The notes beneath the pieces are model-generated. The model ran no database searches. It was not told the DNA's origin and saw only the letters and a program-made list of their open reading frames with translations. A stretch of 64,000 nt of DNA from assembly GCF_000802305.1 (NCBI RefSeq), contig NZ_JTDK01000001.1, positions 1 to 64,000 of the forward strand, in the 5' to 3' direction. The stretch is from Microbacterium mangrovi. GTDB taxonomy: Bacteria; Actinomycetota; Actinomycetes; Actinomycetales; Microbacteriaceae. Numbering within the stretch: the stretch's first letter is position 1; each line of letters opens with the position of its first letter. The position numbers were made by a program, and so were the translations under genes. Below, piece by piece: positions 34,748-42,749 of this stretch.

Positions 34748-36252
34748 CACATGCCTTCCTTGACGGTTTGCAGGAATTCGGAGCCGTCGGCGTTGCGGAG
34801 CCGCTGACGGAAAGCATCCACCGTGCCCGGCCACAGCAGCGTCAGACGCCCGGAACGGTCATCGACGTACCAGTTGCGGCATCCGCCGGTGATCCACGGG
34901 GTGGATGCCGCGGCCCGGTCGATCTCGGCCGTCCACTCCGCCTCGGCCGCCGGGTCGACGCGCAGCACGCCGTCACGACCCGCGACGGTGCGGGCGAGGT
35001 ACGCGGCCTGCTCCTCGAGCATCAGCACCGACGAATTGTGACCGAGCGCCGCGTTCGGGCCGTCGAGCACGAACAGGTTCGGGAACCCCGCCACCACCGT
35101 CGACGCGAACGCCGTCATCCCGCGGTGCCAGTGGTCGGCCAGGGTGTCGCGCTCGCCGGTGACCAGCGACGCGTACGGCTGGCGGGTCGAGGCGAATCCG
35201 GTGGCGAGCACCAGTGCGTCGACCTCGTGGCGGGCGCCGGAGGCCGCCACCAATGTGCGGCCCGACGCGCCGGCGAGGGCGGATGCCTCCAGCCGGACGC
35301 GTCCGGACGCGAGGGCCGGGTAGAAGTCGTCGGAGAGCAGCACCCGCTTGCAGCCGAACGCGTAGTCGGGGGTGAGTGCGCGGCGCAGGGCGGCATCCGG
35401 AACCTGCGCCTCGAGGTGGGCGAGCGCCACCGCGCGGGCCTCCGCGGCCGCCTGCGCGTCCCCCGAACGGGAGGCGTGCCGGGCCTCGCCTTCGAGATAC
35501 AGGTCGTCGCGCAGCTCTTCGAGCAGCAGCGGGTCGCCCGCGAACGCGGTCTGCTCGGTCGCGCTGTACGGGCGGTCGCCCCGCGGGACGATCCAGGCCG
35601 GAGTGCGCTGGAACAGGGTGACGTCGGCCGACTCGGCGAGCACGGGGGTCAGCTGGACCGCGGATGCCCCGGTGCCGACGACGGCGACGCGGCGACCAGA
35701 GAGGTCGGCCGAGTGGTCCCAGCGCGACGAGTGGAAGATGGGGCCGGGGAATGAGGACAGGCCCGGAAGGTCGGGGATCGACGGCTCGGTCAGCCGCCCG
35801 CAGGCGAGCACCAGCACGTCGGCTTCGATCTCGTCGAGCCGCGGACCGGCGGTGCGGATCCGCCACGTCTCGGACTCGTCGTCCCAGCGGGCGCCCACCA
35901 GCGCGGTGTCGAACTCGGGCCGGATGCCCTCGCGCGCCGCGACCTGCTCGAGGTAGGAGCGGATCTCGCTGCCGCGCGCGTAGACGTGCGTCCAGTCGGG
36001 ATTGGGATGCGCGGAGAACCCGTACAGGTGGCTGGGCACGTCGCAGGCCACTCCGGGGTAGGTGTTGTCCCGCCAGGTGCCCCCGATGGATGCCGCGCGC
36101 TCGATGACCAGCACGTCGTCCGTGCCGCCGCGGTGCAGCGCCATGGCGGCGCCGATTCCGGCGAATCCGGCGCCGACGACGAGCACTTCGACGCGGGTGG
36201 TGCGTTCCGTCTCGGGCGCGCTTCGCGCGTCCTCGCTCAACGACCGGTTCAT
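34747..36252 (-). CDS. Flavin-containing (Baeyer-Villiger-type) monooxygenase
   Basis: 501 residues. FAD motif VEVLVVGAGFAGIGAAMALH, GGTWRDNTYPGVACDVPSHLY (the BVMO-like GGTW..N.YPG..CD block), NADPH motif RVAVVGTGASAVQLTPVLA, and VLATGF with the C-terminal GHNSSVLMLEEQAAYLA. The first ~19 residues (NRSLSEDARSAPETERTT) are encoded by one arm of palindrome B, and the ATG lies in its loop. The gene overlaps fbiC upstream (4 nt) and fgd downstream (1 nt). Substrate unknown; the setting in an F420 operon is unusual, as the enzyme itself is a FAD/NADPH type. Confidence 0.85.
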   Translation of the reverse strand: MNRSLSEDARSAPETERTTRVEVLVVGAGFAGIGAAMALHRGGTDDVLVIERAASIGGTWRDNTYPGVACDVPSHLYGFSAHPNPDWTHVYARGSEIRSYLEQVAAREGIRPEFDTALVGARWDDESETWRIRTAGPRLDEIEADVLVLACGRLTEPSIPDLPGLSSFPGPIFHSSRWDHSADLSGRRVAVVGTGASAVQLTPVLAESADVTLFQRTPAWIVPRGDRPYSATEQTAFAGDPLLLEELRDDLYLEGEARHASRSGDAQAAAEARAVALAHLEAQVPDAALRRALTPDYAFGCKRVLLSDDFYPALASGRVRLEASALAGASGRTLVAASGARHEVDALVLATGFASTRQPYASLVTGERDTLADHWHRGMTAFASTVVAGFPNLFVLDGPNAALGHNSSVLMLEEQAAYLARTVAGRDGVLRVDPAAEAEWTAEIDRAAASTPWITGGCRNWYVDDRSGRLTLLWPGTVDAFRQRLRNADGSEFLQTVKEGM

Positions 36253-36294
36253 GTTCCCTCGGTCGCTGAGCGCGCGAGGCGAGACGGAACGCGC
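36202..36294. repeat. Palindromic repeat family B spanning the fbiC / FMO junction
   Basis: Arms GCGTTCCGTCTCGGGCGCGC ... CTCGCTCAACGACC and GGTCGCTGAGCGCGCGAGGC ... GACGGAACGCGC. The fbiC stop and the FMO start codon lie in the loop; one arm encodes the FbiC C-terminus (SRLARSATEGT), the other the FMO N-terminus. Confidence 0.85.
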
Positions 36295-38585
36295 GGGGCG
36301 GCTTCGGCACTCAGGTAGTCGGTGGTGCGCCGGCGGAACGGGCGGCGCAGGTGCGCGGCGATCCGCTCGGCATCCGCCACGGGAAGCTCGAGACCGTGCT
36401 CGATGCCGGCCGCGGGCTTCACGCGGCCGTCCAGCAGCGTGCCGCCGAGGTCGTCGCCGCCGGACTGCAGCAGCACCGCCGACGCGTCGCGGCCGACGCG
36501 CGTCCACGGGATCTGCACGTGTCCGATCGAGCCCGACAGCAGCAGGCGCGAGACGGCGACCATGGCGCGGTGCTCGTCGAGCGGCGCCCGGCCCGCGACC
36601 AGGGGAACGCCGCCCGCCGGCCCCGGCAGCGGGATCGGCACGAACTCGCGGAATCCGCCGGTGAGCGCCTGGATCCGGCGCAGCTCCCGCAGGTGTGCGA
36701 TGCGCTCCGCCGCCGTCTCGACGTGCCCGTAGAACAGCACGCTGGTCGTGGAGAACCCGGCCCGGTGCACGGCGACGATCGTGTCGGTCCACCGGTCGAT
36801 CTCCAGGTCGCCCGGCGCGACGAGGCGCCGCACCCGCTCGGAGAGAACCTTCACACCGGTGCCCGGCATGGTGTCGACACCGGCATCCCGCAACTGCTCC
36901 AGGGCGCGCTCGAGCGGGATGCCCGCCCGGTCGGCGAGGTCGCACGCATCCTGCGGGCGATAGGCGTGGAGGTGGATGCCGGGCTCGGCGGCCTTGATCG
37001 CGCGGGCCAGCGCGGCGTAGCCGGCCGGGTCTTCGGTCTCGGGCAGCCGCCCCTGCACGCAGAGCTCCGTCGCCCCGAGGTCGACGGCATCCTCCGCGAT
37101 CGCGGCGGCGTCGGCCAGGGTGAACTCCTCCGGGGCGGTCGCGACGGCGCGCAGGCCGGTGGAGGTCAGGTTGCGGTTGACCACGATGCTGACGGCCTCG
37201 CCCACGGTGTAACGGCGCACGTCGTCGGCGACCGCGGCGAGCCGGTCGAGTTCGGGCCCGGTGGCGCCGAGCAGGGCGACCCATTCGGCGTCGTCGAGCG
37301 AGGCGGGGTCGGTGGCCGCGCGTTCGATGAGCCCGGTCAGGTTCCCCTCGGTCGTTGAGCGCCCTTCGTCTCGCTTCGCTCGCTCAGGGACCGCGACGCG
37401 AGACGAAAGGTGGCGACCGACCGGCAGCCCCTGCTCGGCGGCGAGACCCGTCGCGGGGTCGGCGAGGCGCGCGACCGGGCCATGCATGGCCGGGTCGAGC
37501 CAGCGGTCGGCATCCTGCACGTACGGCGGCTGCGCGGTGAGGCGTTCGCGCAGTTCGTAGCCGAGGGCGCCCGTGCGGGCGGCGAGGTCGACCAGCTGCG
37601 GCCAGGGACGCTCCGGGTTGACGTGGTCGGCGGTGAGCGGCGACACTCCGCCCCAGTCGTCGGCGCCGGCGCGCACGAGCAGATCGAGCTCGGCGGGGTC
37701 GGACAGGTTCGGCGGCACCTGGATGCGCATGCCGGGACCCATCACGATGCGGGCGGTCGCGACAGCGGCGACGTACTCGAGCAGATCGGCGTCGGGGGCA
37801 TCCTGCATGGCGGTGCGCGGCTTCGCGCGGAAGTTCTGCACGATCACCTCCTGCACGTGCCTGTACCGGGCGTGGAGGTCTCGGATCGCCACCAGCGACT
37901 CGGCCCGGTCGCGCAGGGTCTCGCCGATGCCGACGAGGATGCCGGTGGTGAACGGGACGGAGGCCCGGCCGGCATCCTCGATCACCTGCAGCCGCACGGC
38001 CGGGTCCTTGTCGGGGGAGCCGAAGTGCACCTGCCCGCGCTCCTCGTAGAGGCGGCGGGACGTGGTCTCGAGCATCATCCCCATGGACGGCGCCGTCGGC
38101 CGGAGCGCGTCGAGCTCGTCGTACGACATGACGCCGGGGTTCAGGTGAGCGAGCATCCCCGTCTCGCGGGTGACGAGCCGGGCGATGTGGCCCACGTAGT
38201 CGAGGGTGGACGCGAAGCCGTGCTCGTCGAGCCAGGCGCGTGCCTCCGGCCAGCGGTCCTCGGGGCGGTCGCCGAGGGTGAGGAGCACCTCTTTGCAGCC
38301 GAGAGCCAGACCCTGCCGTGCCACGGACAGCACCTGCTCCTCGGACATGTAGGTGGGTTTGTGCAGCGTGCGCAGCTGGTTGGGGGTGTCGACGAACACG
38401 CAGTAGTGGCAGCGATCGCGGCACAGCGTCGTCAGCGGCACGAACACCTTGCGGGAGTACGTGATCACGCCCGGCCGGCCCGCGGCGGCAAGCCCTTCAT
38501 CCCGGATCGCGCCCGCGCGTTCGAGCAGTTCGTCGAGGGCGGGCCCGGTGGATGCCAGCATCCGCTCGATCTCGTCGACGCTCAT
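36249..38585 (-). CDS. fbiC: FO synthase FbiC (CofG-CofH fusion) with degenerate CofH half
   Basis: 778 residues; mycobacterial FbiC is about 850. CofG half (1-~390): radical-SAM motif intact in FVPLTTLCRDRCHYC, then TLGDRPEDRWPEARAWLDEH, APSMGMMLETTSRRL and GVSPLTADHVNPERPWP. CofH half (~450-765): IVVNRNLTSTGLRAVATAPE, ELCVQG, DTMPGTGVKVL, TTSVLFYGHVETAAERI, GGFREFVPIPL and GGDDLGGTL. In normal CofH, NRNINFTN is followed by CYTGCRFC; here that Cys motif and about 12 residues are gone, so this half cannot bind a [4Fe-4S] cluster in the usual way. A family-B palindrome encodes the inter-domain linker and another the C-terminus. First gene of the F420 operon. Confidence 0.9.
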   Translation of the reverse strand: MSVDEIERMLASTGPALDELLERAGAIRDEGLAAAGRPGVITYSRKVFVPLTTLCRDRCHYCVFVDTPNQLRTLHKPTYMSEEQVLSVARQGLALGCKEVLLTLGDRPEDRWPEARAWLDEHGFASTLDYVGHIARLVTRETGMLAHLNPGVMSYDELDALRPTAPSMGMMLETTSRRLYEERGQVHFGSPDKDPAVRLQVIEDAGRASVPFTTGILVGIGETLRDRAESLVAIRDLHARYRHVQEVIVQNFRAKPRTAMQDAPDADLLEYVAAVATARIVMGPGMRIQVPPNLSDPAELDLLVRAGADDWGGVSPLTADHVNPERPWPQLVDLAARTGALGYELRERLTAQPPYVQDADRWLDPAMHGPVARLADPATGLAAEQGLPVGRHLSSRVAVPERAKRDEGRSTTEGNLTGLIERAATDPASLDDAEWVALLGATGPELDRLAAVADDVRRYTVGEAVSIVVNRNLTSTGLRAVATAPEEFTLADAAAIAEDAVDLGATELCVQGRLPETEDPAGYAALARAIKAAEPGIHLHAYRPQDACDLADRAGIPLERALEQLRDAGVDTMPGTGVKVLSERVRRLVAPGDLEIDRWTDTIVAVHRAGFSTTSVLFYGHVETAAERIAHLRELRRIQALTGGFREFVPIPLPGPAGGVPLVAGRAPLDEHRAMVAVSRLLLSGSIGHVQIPWTRVGRDASAVLLQSGGDDLGGTLLDGRVKPAAGIEHGLELPVADAERIAAHLRRPFRRRTTDYLSAEAAPRVPSRLARSATEGT
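37349..37412. repeat. Palindromic repeat family B inside fbiC
   Basis: CGGTCGTTGAGCG ... CGCTCAGGGACCG, with CCTTCGTCTCGCTTCG facing CGAGACGAAAGG. Read in frame as VAVPERAKRDEGRSTTEGN between the CofG and CofH halves. Confidence 0.75.
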
Positions 38586-38682
38586 CGTCCCAGTCTGCCA
38601 CTCGCCCGCGGGTGCGGCTCCGCGGGCGTCCTTGTCGGCAAACGCTCGGCTCCGGTGCCGGGTCGCCTGGCAGACTGGGACG
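38586..38682. promoter_or_regulatory. Mirror-image divergent promoters of fbiC and the 38684 gene
   Basis: CGTCCCAGTCTGCCA (38586-38600) is the exact inverse of TGGCAGACTGGGACG (38668-38682). Each copy abuts (or is 1 nt from) a start codon, with CAGACT as a possible -10 element ~6-7 nt before the ATG on each strand. The two genes should share the same control signal. Confidence 0.6.
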
Positions 38683-38683
38683 C

Positions 38684-39031
38684 ATGGTGTCTCTGCTGCT
38701 CGACTCGACGCAGCTCGACGTGCACATGAACGCGACCGAGCACGCGCTTTCATTCCGCAAACGGAATATCTCGATCGCGCGGTCGCAGATCACGCGCGTG
38801 CAGCTCACCGACGACGCGTGGACCTGGTTGCGCGGGGTGCCCGAGCCGGCGACCGTCATCCCGTCCGCCTTCGCCATCGGCACGTGGAAGTTCGTCGGCG
38901 GCAAGGACTTCGCCCTCATCCGCCGCCGGCGGCCGAGCGTCGTCATCGAGCTCGAAGGCCACCCGGAGTTCCAGCGGGTCATCGTGACCACCCGCCACGG
39001 CTTCGACCTCGTCCGCGAACTCGCCGAGTAG
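38684..39031 (+). CDS. Hypothetical protein (PH-like fold suspected)
   Basis: 115 residues, soluble. Alternating strands (LSFRKRNISIARSQITRVQL, TWKFVGGKDFALIRRRRPSV, VVIELEGHPEFQRVIVTTR) resemble small actinobacterial pleckstrin-homology-like proteins, but this is only a pattern judgement. Divergent from fbiC with a mirror-image promoter, so it may be expressed together with F420 synthesis. Followed by a strong hairpin. Confidence 0.75.
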   Translation: MVSLLLDSTQLDVHMNATEHALSFRKRNISIARSQITRVQLTDDAWTWLRGVPEPATVIPSAFAIGTWKFVGGKDFALIRRRRPSVVIELEGHPEFQRVIVTTRHGFDLVRELAE

Positions 39032-39038
39032 CGGCGGG

Positions 39039-39111
39039 GCGCCGAGACAGGGTCCCGCCGCCGAAACAAGTGCGCCGTGCACTTGTTTCGGCGGGAACAC
39101 CTTGTCTCGCC
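39039..39111. terminator. Long hairpin, palindrome family C
   Basis: CCGCCGAAACAAGTGC and GCACTTGTTTCGGCGG form a perfect 16-bp stem with a 5-nt loop, framed by GCCGAGACAGG and CTTGTCTCGCC. It lies ~8 nt after a stop codon and ~200 nt before the toxin gene. The following ~190 nt hold another inverted repeat (TCGCCCGACA near 39171, TGTCGGGTGA near 39209) and no gene. Confidence 0.7.
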
Positions 39112-39308
39112 GACGAAGGGCGCGCCGCGGCCCTGCCCTATGTCGCCCGGGTGAGCGGTCGGGCTTCGTGCTCGCCCGACAAGATTCGCGCCGCGTTGGG
39201 TCGAGTCCTGTCGGGTGAAGAGGGAGGGCGGAGCGCCCGCAGCGTGGACCGGGGATGGTCGGGTAGGTTGGGGGTGGGCCCGTGATGCGACCGTTGGAGG
39301 ACGGTGTT

Positions 39309-40508
39309 GTGTCGAGTGGTCCGTTGACGTCCGGTCCGGTGGAGACCGCCACGGTGTTCAGTGGCGCGGGTTTGCTGGATGACGGCGCGCAGCTGGTGGA
39401 CGCGATCCGTTCGGGCAACTGGGTGCAGGGGGGTCTGGCGTCGGTCGGTGGTGTCGTGGACACGGTGGCGGCCGTGTCGGATCCGATCGGGTCGCTGATC
39501 GCCGCCGGTCTGGGCTGGCTGGTCGATCATGTGCAGCCGCTGCGGGGCTGGTTCGACGATCTGACCGGCGATCCGGGACAGGTGGAGGCGTTCGCGCACA
39601 CCTGGACGAACATCGAGAAGCGGTTGGATGCGTCTGCGCAGGAACTGTCCGACCGGGTGCGGGATCTGCACGATCTGGCGGGCGAGGCGATCGACGCGTA
39701 CCGGCGTTTCCAGCGGGATGCCACCACGCACCTGGCTGCGGCGGGGTCGTGGGCGGGCGCGATGGCGTCCGGGCTTCGGGTGGCGTCCCAGGCCGTGCAG
39801 GTCGTGCACGACCTGGTGCGGGACGTGTTGTCGCAACTGGTCGGGTCGATCCTGTCGTGGACGGCGGAGGCGGTGTTCACCGTGGGGATCGCGACGCCGT
39901 GGATCGTCGAGCAGGTCACCACCCGGGCGGCATCCCTCGCGACGACCGTCGGGACCAAGGTGGTCGCGTTGCTGGGGTCGTTGCGATCGCTCGGCAGGCT
40001 GCTGGGCGAACTCGGGGAACTCCTCACCCGCGCCGGCCGTGTCTTCGAACGGGCGTTGACGGGGCCCGAACCGATGCCGGTGGGAGTTGCCTGGGACGGG
40101 GGCTCGGTCAGGATTCCTGCTCTGACGAAGGTGATGGCTGGATCGGCTCCGCATCAGCACATCGTCAGCCCGAGCGTGATGGCGGCCATGGCTGGGCATT
40201 CCGGTCCGGCCGGTGCCTCAGAGCACCCGAAGGGGGTTTGGTTCCCGAAACAGCCACTGCCCCGCAACTCGGACGGAAGTCTTGCCCCGACGACTGACTA
40301 TCCTCATACGCAAGTCGGGCTCAAATCCGGTCGGCGCGGGAGCTATGCGCAAGCCCGGGAATTCGGTGCAAACGGCGTGCCAGTGCGTGACGTGGACTTC
40401 ACAGACCATGGGCGGCCAGACGCTCATGCGAATCCTCACCAACACCGGTGGCATCCCAATCCAACAGGCGGCACTCCACGGCGTGGAGAGGCGGAGGCGG
40501 TCGAATGA
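39309..40508 (+). CDS. Polymorphic toxin with WXG/LXG-like N-terminus and 'toxin 24'-like tip
   Basis: 399 residues. Start set at GTG 39309, 8 nt after GGAGG; GTG 39282 and ATG 39285 are alternatives. The N-terminal ~230 residues are helical with two amphipathic/hydrophobic hairpins (GGVVDTVAAVSDPIGSLIAA; LVGSILSWTAEAVFTVGIAT), fitting secretion by a type VII-like system without a signal peptide. The C-terminal ~100 residues change character: YPHTQVGLKSGRRGSYAQAR, EFGANGVPVRDVDFTDHGRP, then HANPHQHRWHPN resemble polymorphic toxin type 24, a His/Asp-rich putative RNase. This 3' part is visibly less GC-rich than the rest. The next gene overlaps by 4 nt and should encode the immunity protein. 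Confidence 0.75.
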   Translation: MSSGPLTSGPVETATVFSGAGLLDDGAQLVDAIRSGNWVQGGLASVGGVVDTVAAVSDPIGSLIAAGLGWLVDHVQPLRGWFDDLTGDPGQVEAFAHTWTNIEKRLDASAQELSDRVRDLHDLAGEAIDAYRRFQRDATTHLAAAGSWAGAMASGLRVASQAVQVVHDLVRDVLSQLVGSILSWTAEAVFTVGIATPWIVEQVTTRAASLATTVGTKVVALLGSLRSLGRLLGELGELLTRAGRVFERALTGPEPMPVGVAWDGGSVRIPALTKVMAGSAPHQHIVSPSVMAAMAGHSGPAGASEHPKGVWFPKQPLPRNSDGSLAPTTDYPHTQVGLKSGRRGSYAQAREFGANGVPVRDVDFTDHGRPDAHANPHQHRWHPNPTGGTPRRGEAEAVE

Positions 40509-40900
40509 ACAACACAGTCACCGTGACGCGGGCCATGTTCGCCGACGGCCGGCTCATCGGCCTCGACGATGTCCTTTCCTCGATACGCACGTCGGAAAGG
40601 ATAGAGTGGCGGATTCGCTCCCTCGACGCCACGCCCGAAGCGGGAACCGACATCGACCTTCTCGACCTCGAGCGTCGGGTGTCGGAGGCGGGCGCCCCGG
40701 GCTATCGCATGACCGCGGACGATCTGAGGAATCTGGCGCGACTTCTCTATCAGGTCATCGACTGCGACATCGCCGGCTACTCCCGCGACACGACCGGGGA
40801 CCTCGAGGACGAGCCCATTGTGACGCTCGAGGCGTTCGACAGCACGGACTGGAACATCCGCTACGCGCCGGATCGGGTCACGCTCTCACTCGACATCTGA
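40505..40900 (+). CDS. Putative immunity protein
   Basis: 131 residues, acidic, no export signal. Not a family I recognise by name. The call rests on position: its ATG overlaps the toxin stop (ATGA), the usual arrangement for cognate immunity genes, and its base composition is lower in GC like the toxin tip. The acidic surface (LDDVLSS, DIDLLDLE, DLEDEPIVTLE) suits binding of a basic/His-rich nuclease domain. Confidence 0.65.
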   Translation: MNNTVTVTRAMFADGRLIGLDDVLSSIRTSERIEWRIRSLDATPEAGTDIDLLDLERRVSEAGAPGYRMTADDLRNLARLLYQVIDCDIAGYSRDTTGDLEDEPIVTLEAFDSTDWNIRYAPDRVTLSLDI

Positions 40901-40918
40901 ACCGCGCTGCGCCGCTCG

Positions 40919-41737
40919 TCAGTCGATGTCGCGGCGCCAGCCGATCAGCCAGCCGAGCACGATGAGCACCGCGGCGTAGCCGGCGAGCACGAGGCCGCCC
41001 GCCCACCACTCGAGCCCGGCCGAGGCGGCGCCGCCGGCGATCGCGTAGATGCTGTGTCCGACCAGCGAGTCGGATGCCGCCCCGGGCAGGTACCGGGTGA
41101 CGCCGTCCATGCCCTTCACGAACGTGCCGACGACCGTCGCGATCGGGCCGATGAACTGGGTGAACGCGAGCACGATGACGATCGCGGCGACCTGGTTGCG
41201 CACGAGCGCACCGACGCCGAGGCCCACCAGGGCCCACAGTGCGAAGGCGAGCACGATGCGTCCCAGCATCGCCCAGGTGCCGCCCGCGTCGAGCTGGGTG
41301 TTCACGTCGTAGCCGGCGAGGATGCCCGCGGCGGGTGCGACCGAGACGAGCACGGTGAGGATGCCGTACACGGCGCCGATCACGAGGCCGATGATCACCT
41401 TCGCAGCCATCACGGTGCCGCGGCGGGGCGTCGCCAGGAACGTCGGCGTGAGGGTCTGATGGCGGTATTCGCCGGTCACCATCAGGGTGCCGAACAGCAG
41501 CGGGAACACGTAGCCGACCGACGCGCCCACGCTGTAGACGATGACCGCGAGGTCCTTGGACGGAACGCGCGGGCCGTTGCTCGCGGGGAGGACGCCGGTG
41601 GAGGTCGCCGCCAGCGAGAACGCCAGGCCGGCGCCGGTCATCCCCAGGTAGACGACGAGCACGAGCCCGAGGATCCACCACATCGACGTGGTGAACTGCT
41701 TGGTGTATTCGGCGCGGGTGGCGCGGGCCAGGCTCAT
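40919..41737 (-). CDS. ABC-2-type transporter permease
   Basis: 272 residues with six hydrophobic segments. An N-terminal AEYTKQFTTSMWWILGLVLV enters the first helix; FGTLMVTGEYRHQTLTPTFL (EYRHQT is the ABC-2 permease signature after helix 2) and the C-terminal pair of helices follow. Stop/start overlap of 4 nt with the ATPase gene. With that gene it forms an exporter; cargo (drug, lipid or peptide) unknown. Confidence 0.88.
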   Translation of the reverse strand: MSLARATRAEYTKQFTTSMWWILGLVLVVYLGMTGAGLAFSLAATSTGVLPASNGPRVPSKDLAVIVYSVGASVGYVFPLLFGTLMVTGEYRHQTLTPTFLATPRRGTVMAAKVIIGLVIGAVYGILTVLVSVAPAAGILAGYDVNTQLDAGGTWAMLGRIVLAFALWALVGLGVGALVRNQVAAIVIVLAFTQFIGPIATVVGTFVKGMDGVTRYLPGAASDSLVGHSIYAIAGGAASAGLEWWAGGLVLAGYAAVLIVLGWLIGWRRDID

Positions 41738-42675
41738 CGCGCACCTCCTTCGGTCGCGGTCTCGGCGGCCGAGGCGTGCACGCGCTGCCCGCTCACGAGG
41801 TCGAGGAACACCTCTTCCAGCGACGGTCCCCGCCGCTGGAGCAGCGACAGGGCGACTCCGGCCCGGGCGGCGACCGCGCCGACGGCGACGGCATCCGCAT
41901 CCGCGACCGCCAGCCCGTGCCGCAGGTTCTCGTAGCGCAGGCCCGCGGCGTCGAGCGCCGCGCACAGCGCCGGACGGTCGGGGGAGTCCACGACCGTGGC
42001 CAGCTCGCCCGGGTCGACGAGGTCTTCGATCCCGCCCTGGAAGACGAGTCGCCCGCGCGCGAGGATCAGCAGGCGGTCCACGGTCTGCTGCACCTCGGCC
42101 AGCAGGTGCGACGACACCAGCACGGTGCGGCCCTCGGCGGCGAGGGTGCGCAGCAGCGACCGCATCCAGCGGATCCCTTCCGGATCGAGCCCGTTGGCCG
42201 GCTCGTCGAGCACGAGCACGCCCGGGTCGCCGAGCAGCGCCTGTGCGAGCCCGAGCCGTTGCCGCATGCCGAGCGAGTACCCGCCGACCTTGCGGTTCGC
42301 GGCATCCTGCAGCCCCACCAGGGCCAGCACCTCGTCGACGCGTGGACGCGGGATGCCGGACGCCTGCGCGGAGATCGTCAGCGTGTTGCGCGCGGTGCGC
42401 CCGGGGTGGAACGAGGATGCCTCCAGGGCGGCGCCGACCGTCTGCAGCGGCTGCGCGAGCGCCGCGTACGGCTGCCCACCGATGGTGGAGTGGCCGGCCG
42501 TCGGCCGGACGAGGCCCAGCAGCATCCGCATCGTCGTCGTCTTGCCGGCCCCGTTGGGCCCCAGGAACCCGGTCACCACGCCGGGTTCGATCGTGGCCGA
42601 GAACCCGTCGACCGCGGTCACCCGGCCGAACCGCTTCGTGACTCCGTGGAACTCGATCAGTTGACCTGAAGGCAT
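41734..42675 (-). CDS. ABC transporter ATP-binding protein
   Basis: 313 residues. Walker A GPNGAGKT (39-46), signature YSLGMRQRLGLAQALLGDP, Walker B VLVLDEPANGLDPEG and switch SSHLLAEV. The C-terminal ~90 residues, ending SLEEVFLDLVSGQ, are typical of the CcmA/DrrA-type exporters that pair with ABC-2 permeases. A GGAGG Shine-Dalgarno precedes the ATG. Faces the promoter of the enoyl-CoA hydratase-family gene at 42750. Confidence 0.93.
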   Translation of the reverse strand: MPSGQLIEFHGVTKRFGRVTAVDGFSATIEPGVVTGFLGPNGAGKTTTMRMLLGLVRPTAGHSTIGGQPYAALAQPLQTVGAALEASSFHPGRTARNTLTISAQASGIPRPRVDEVLALVGLQDAANRKVGGYSLGMRQRLGLAQALLGDPGVLVLDEPANGLDPEGIRWMRSLLRTLAAEGRTVLVSSHLLAEVQQTVDRLLILARGRLVFQGGIEDLVDPGELATVVDSPDRPALCAALDAAGLRYENLRHGLAVADADAVAVGAVAARAGVALSLLQRRGPSLEEVFLDLVSGQRVHASAAETATEGGAR

Positions 42676-42736
42676 GCCTCCATCATGTCGGAATCGGGCC
42701 TGTGGATGATTCCCGACGCTGCACGGGCGCGCCGGG

Positions 42737-42742
42737 TAGCGT
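42737..42742 (+). promoter_or_regulatory. -10 box TAGCGT that supports GTG 42750
   Basis: TAGCGT ends 7 nt before GTG 42750, ruling out upstream in-frame starts. Confidence 0.5.
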
Positions 42743-42749
42743 GAATCCT

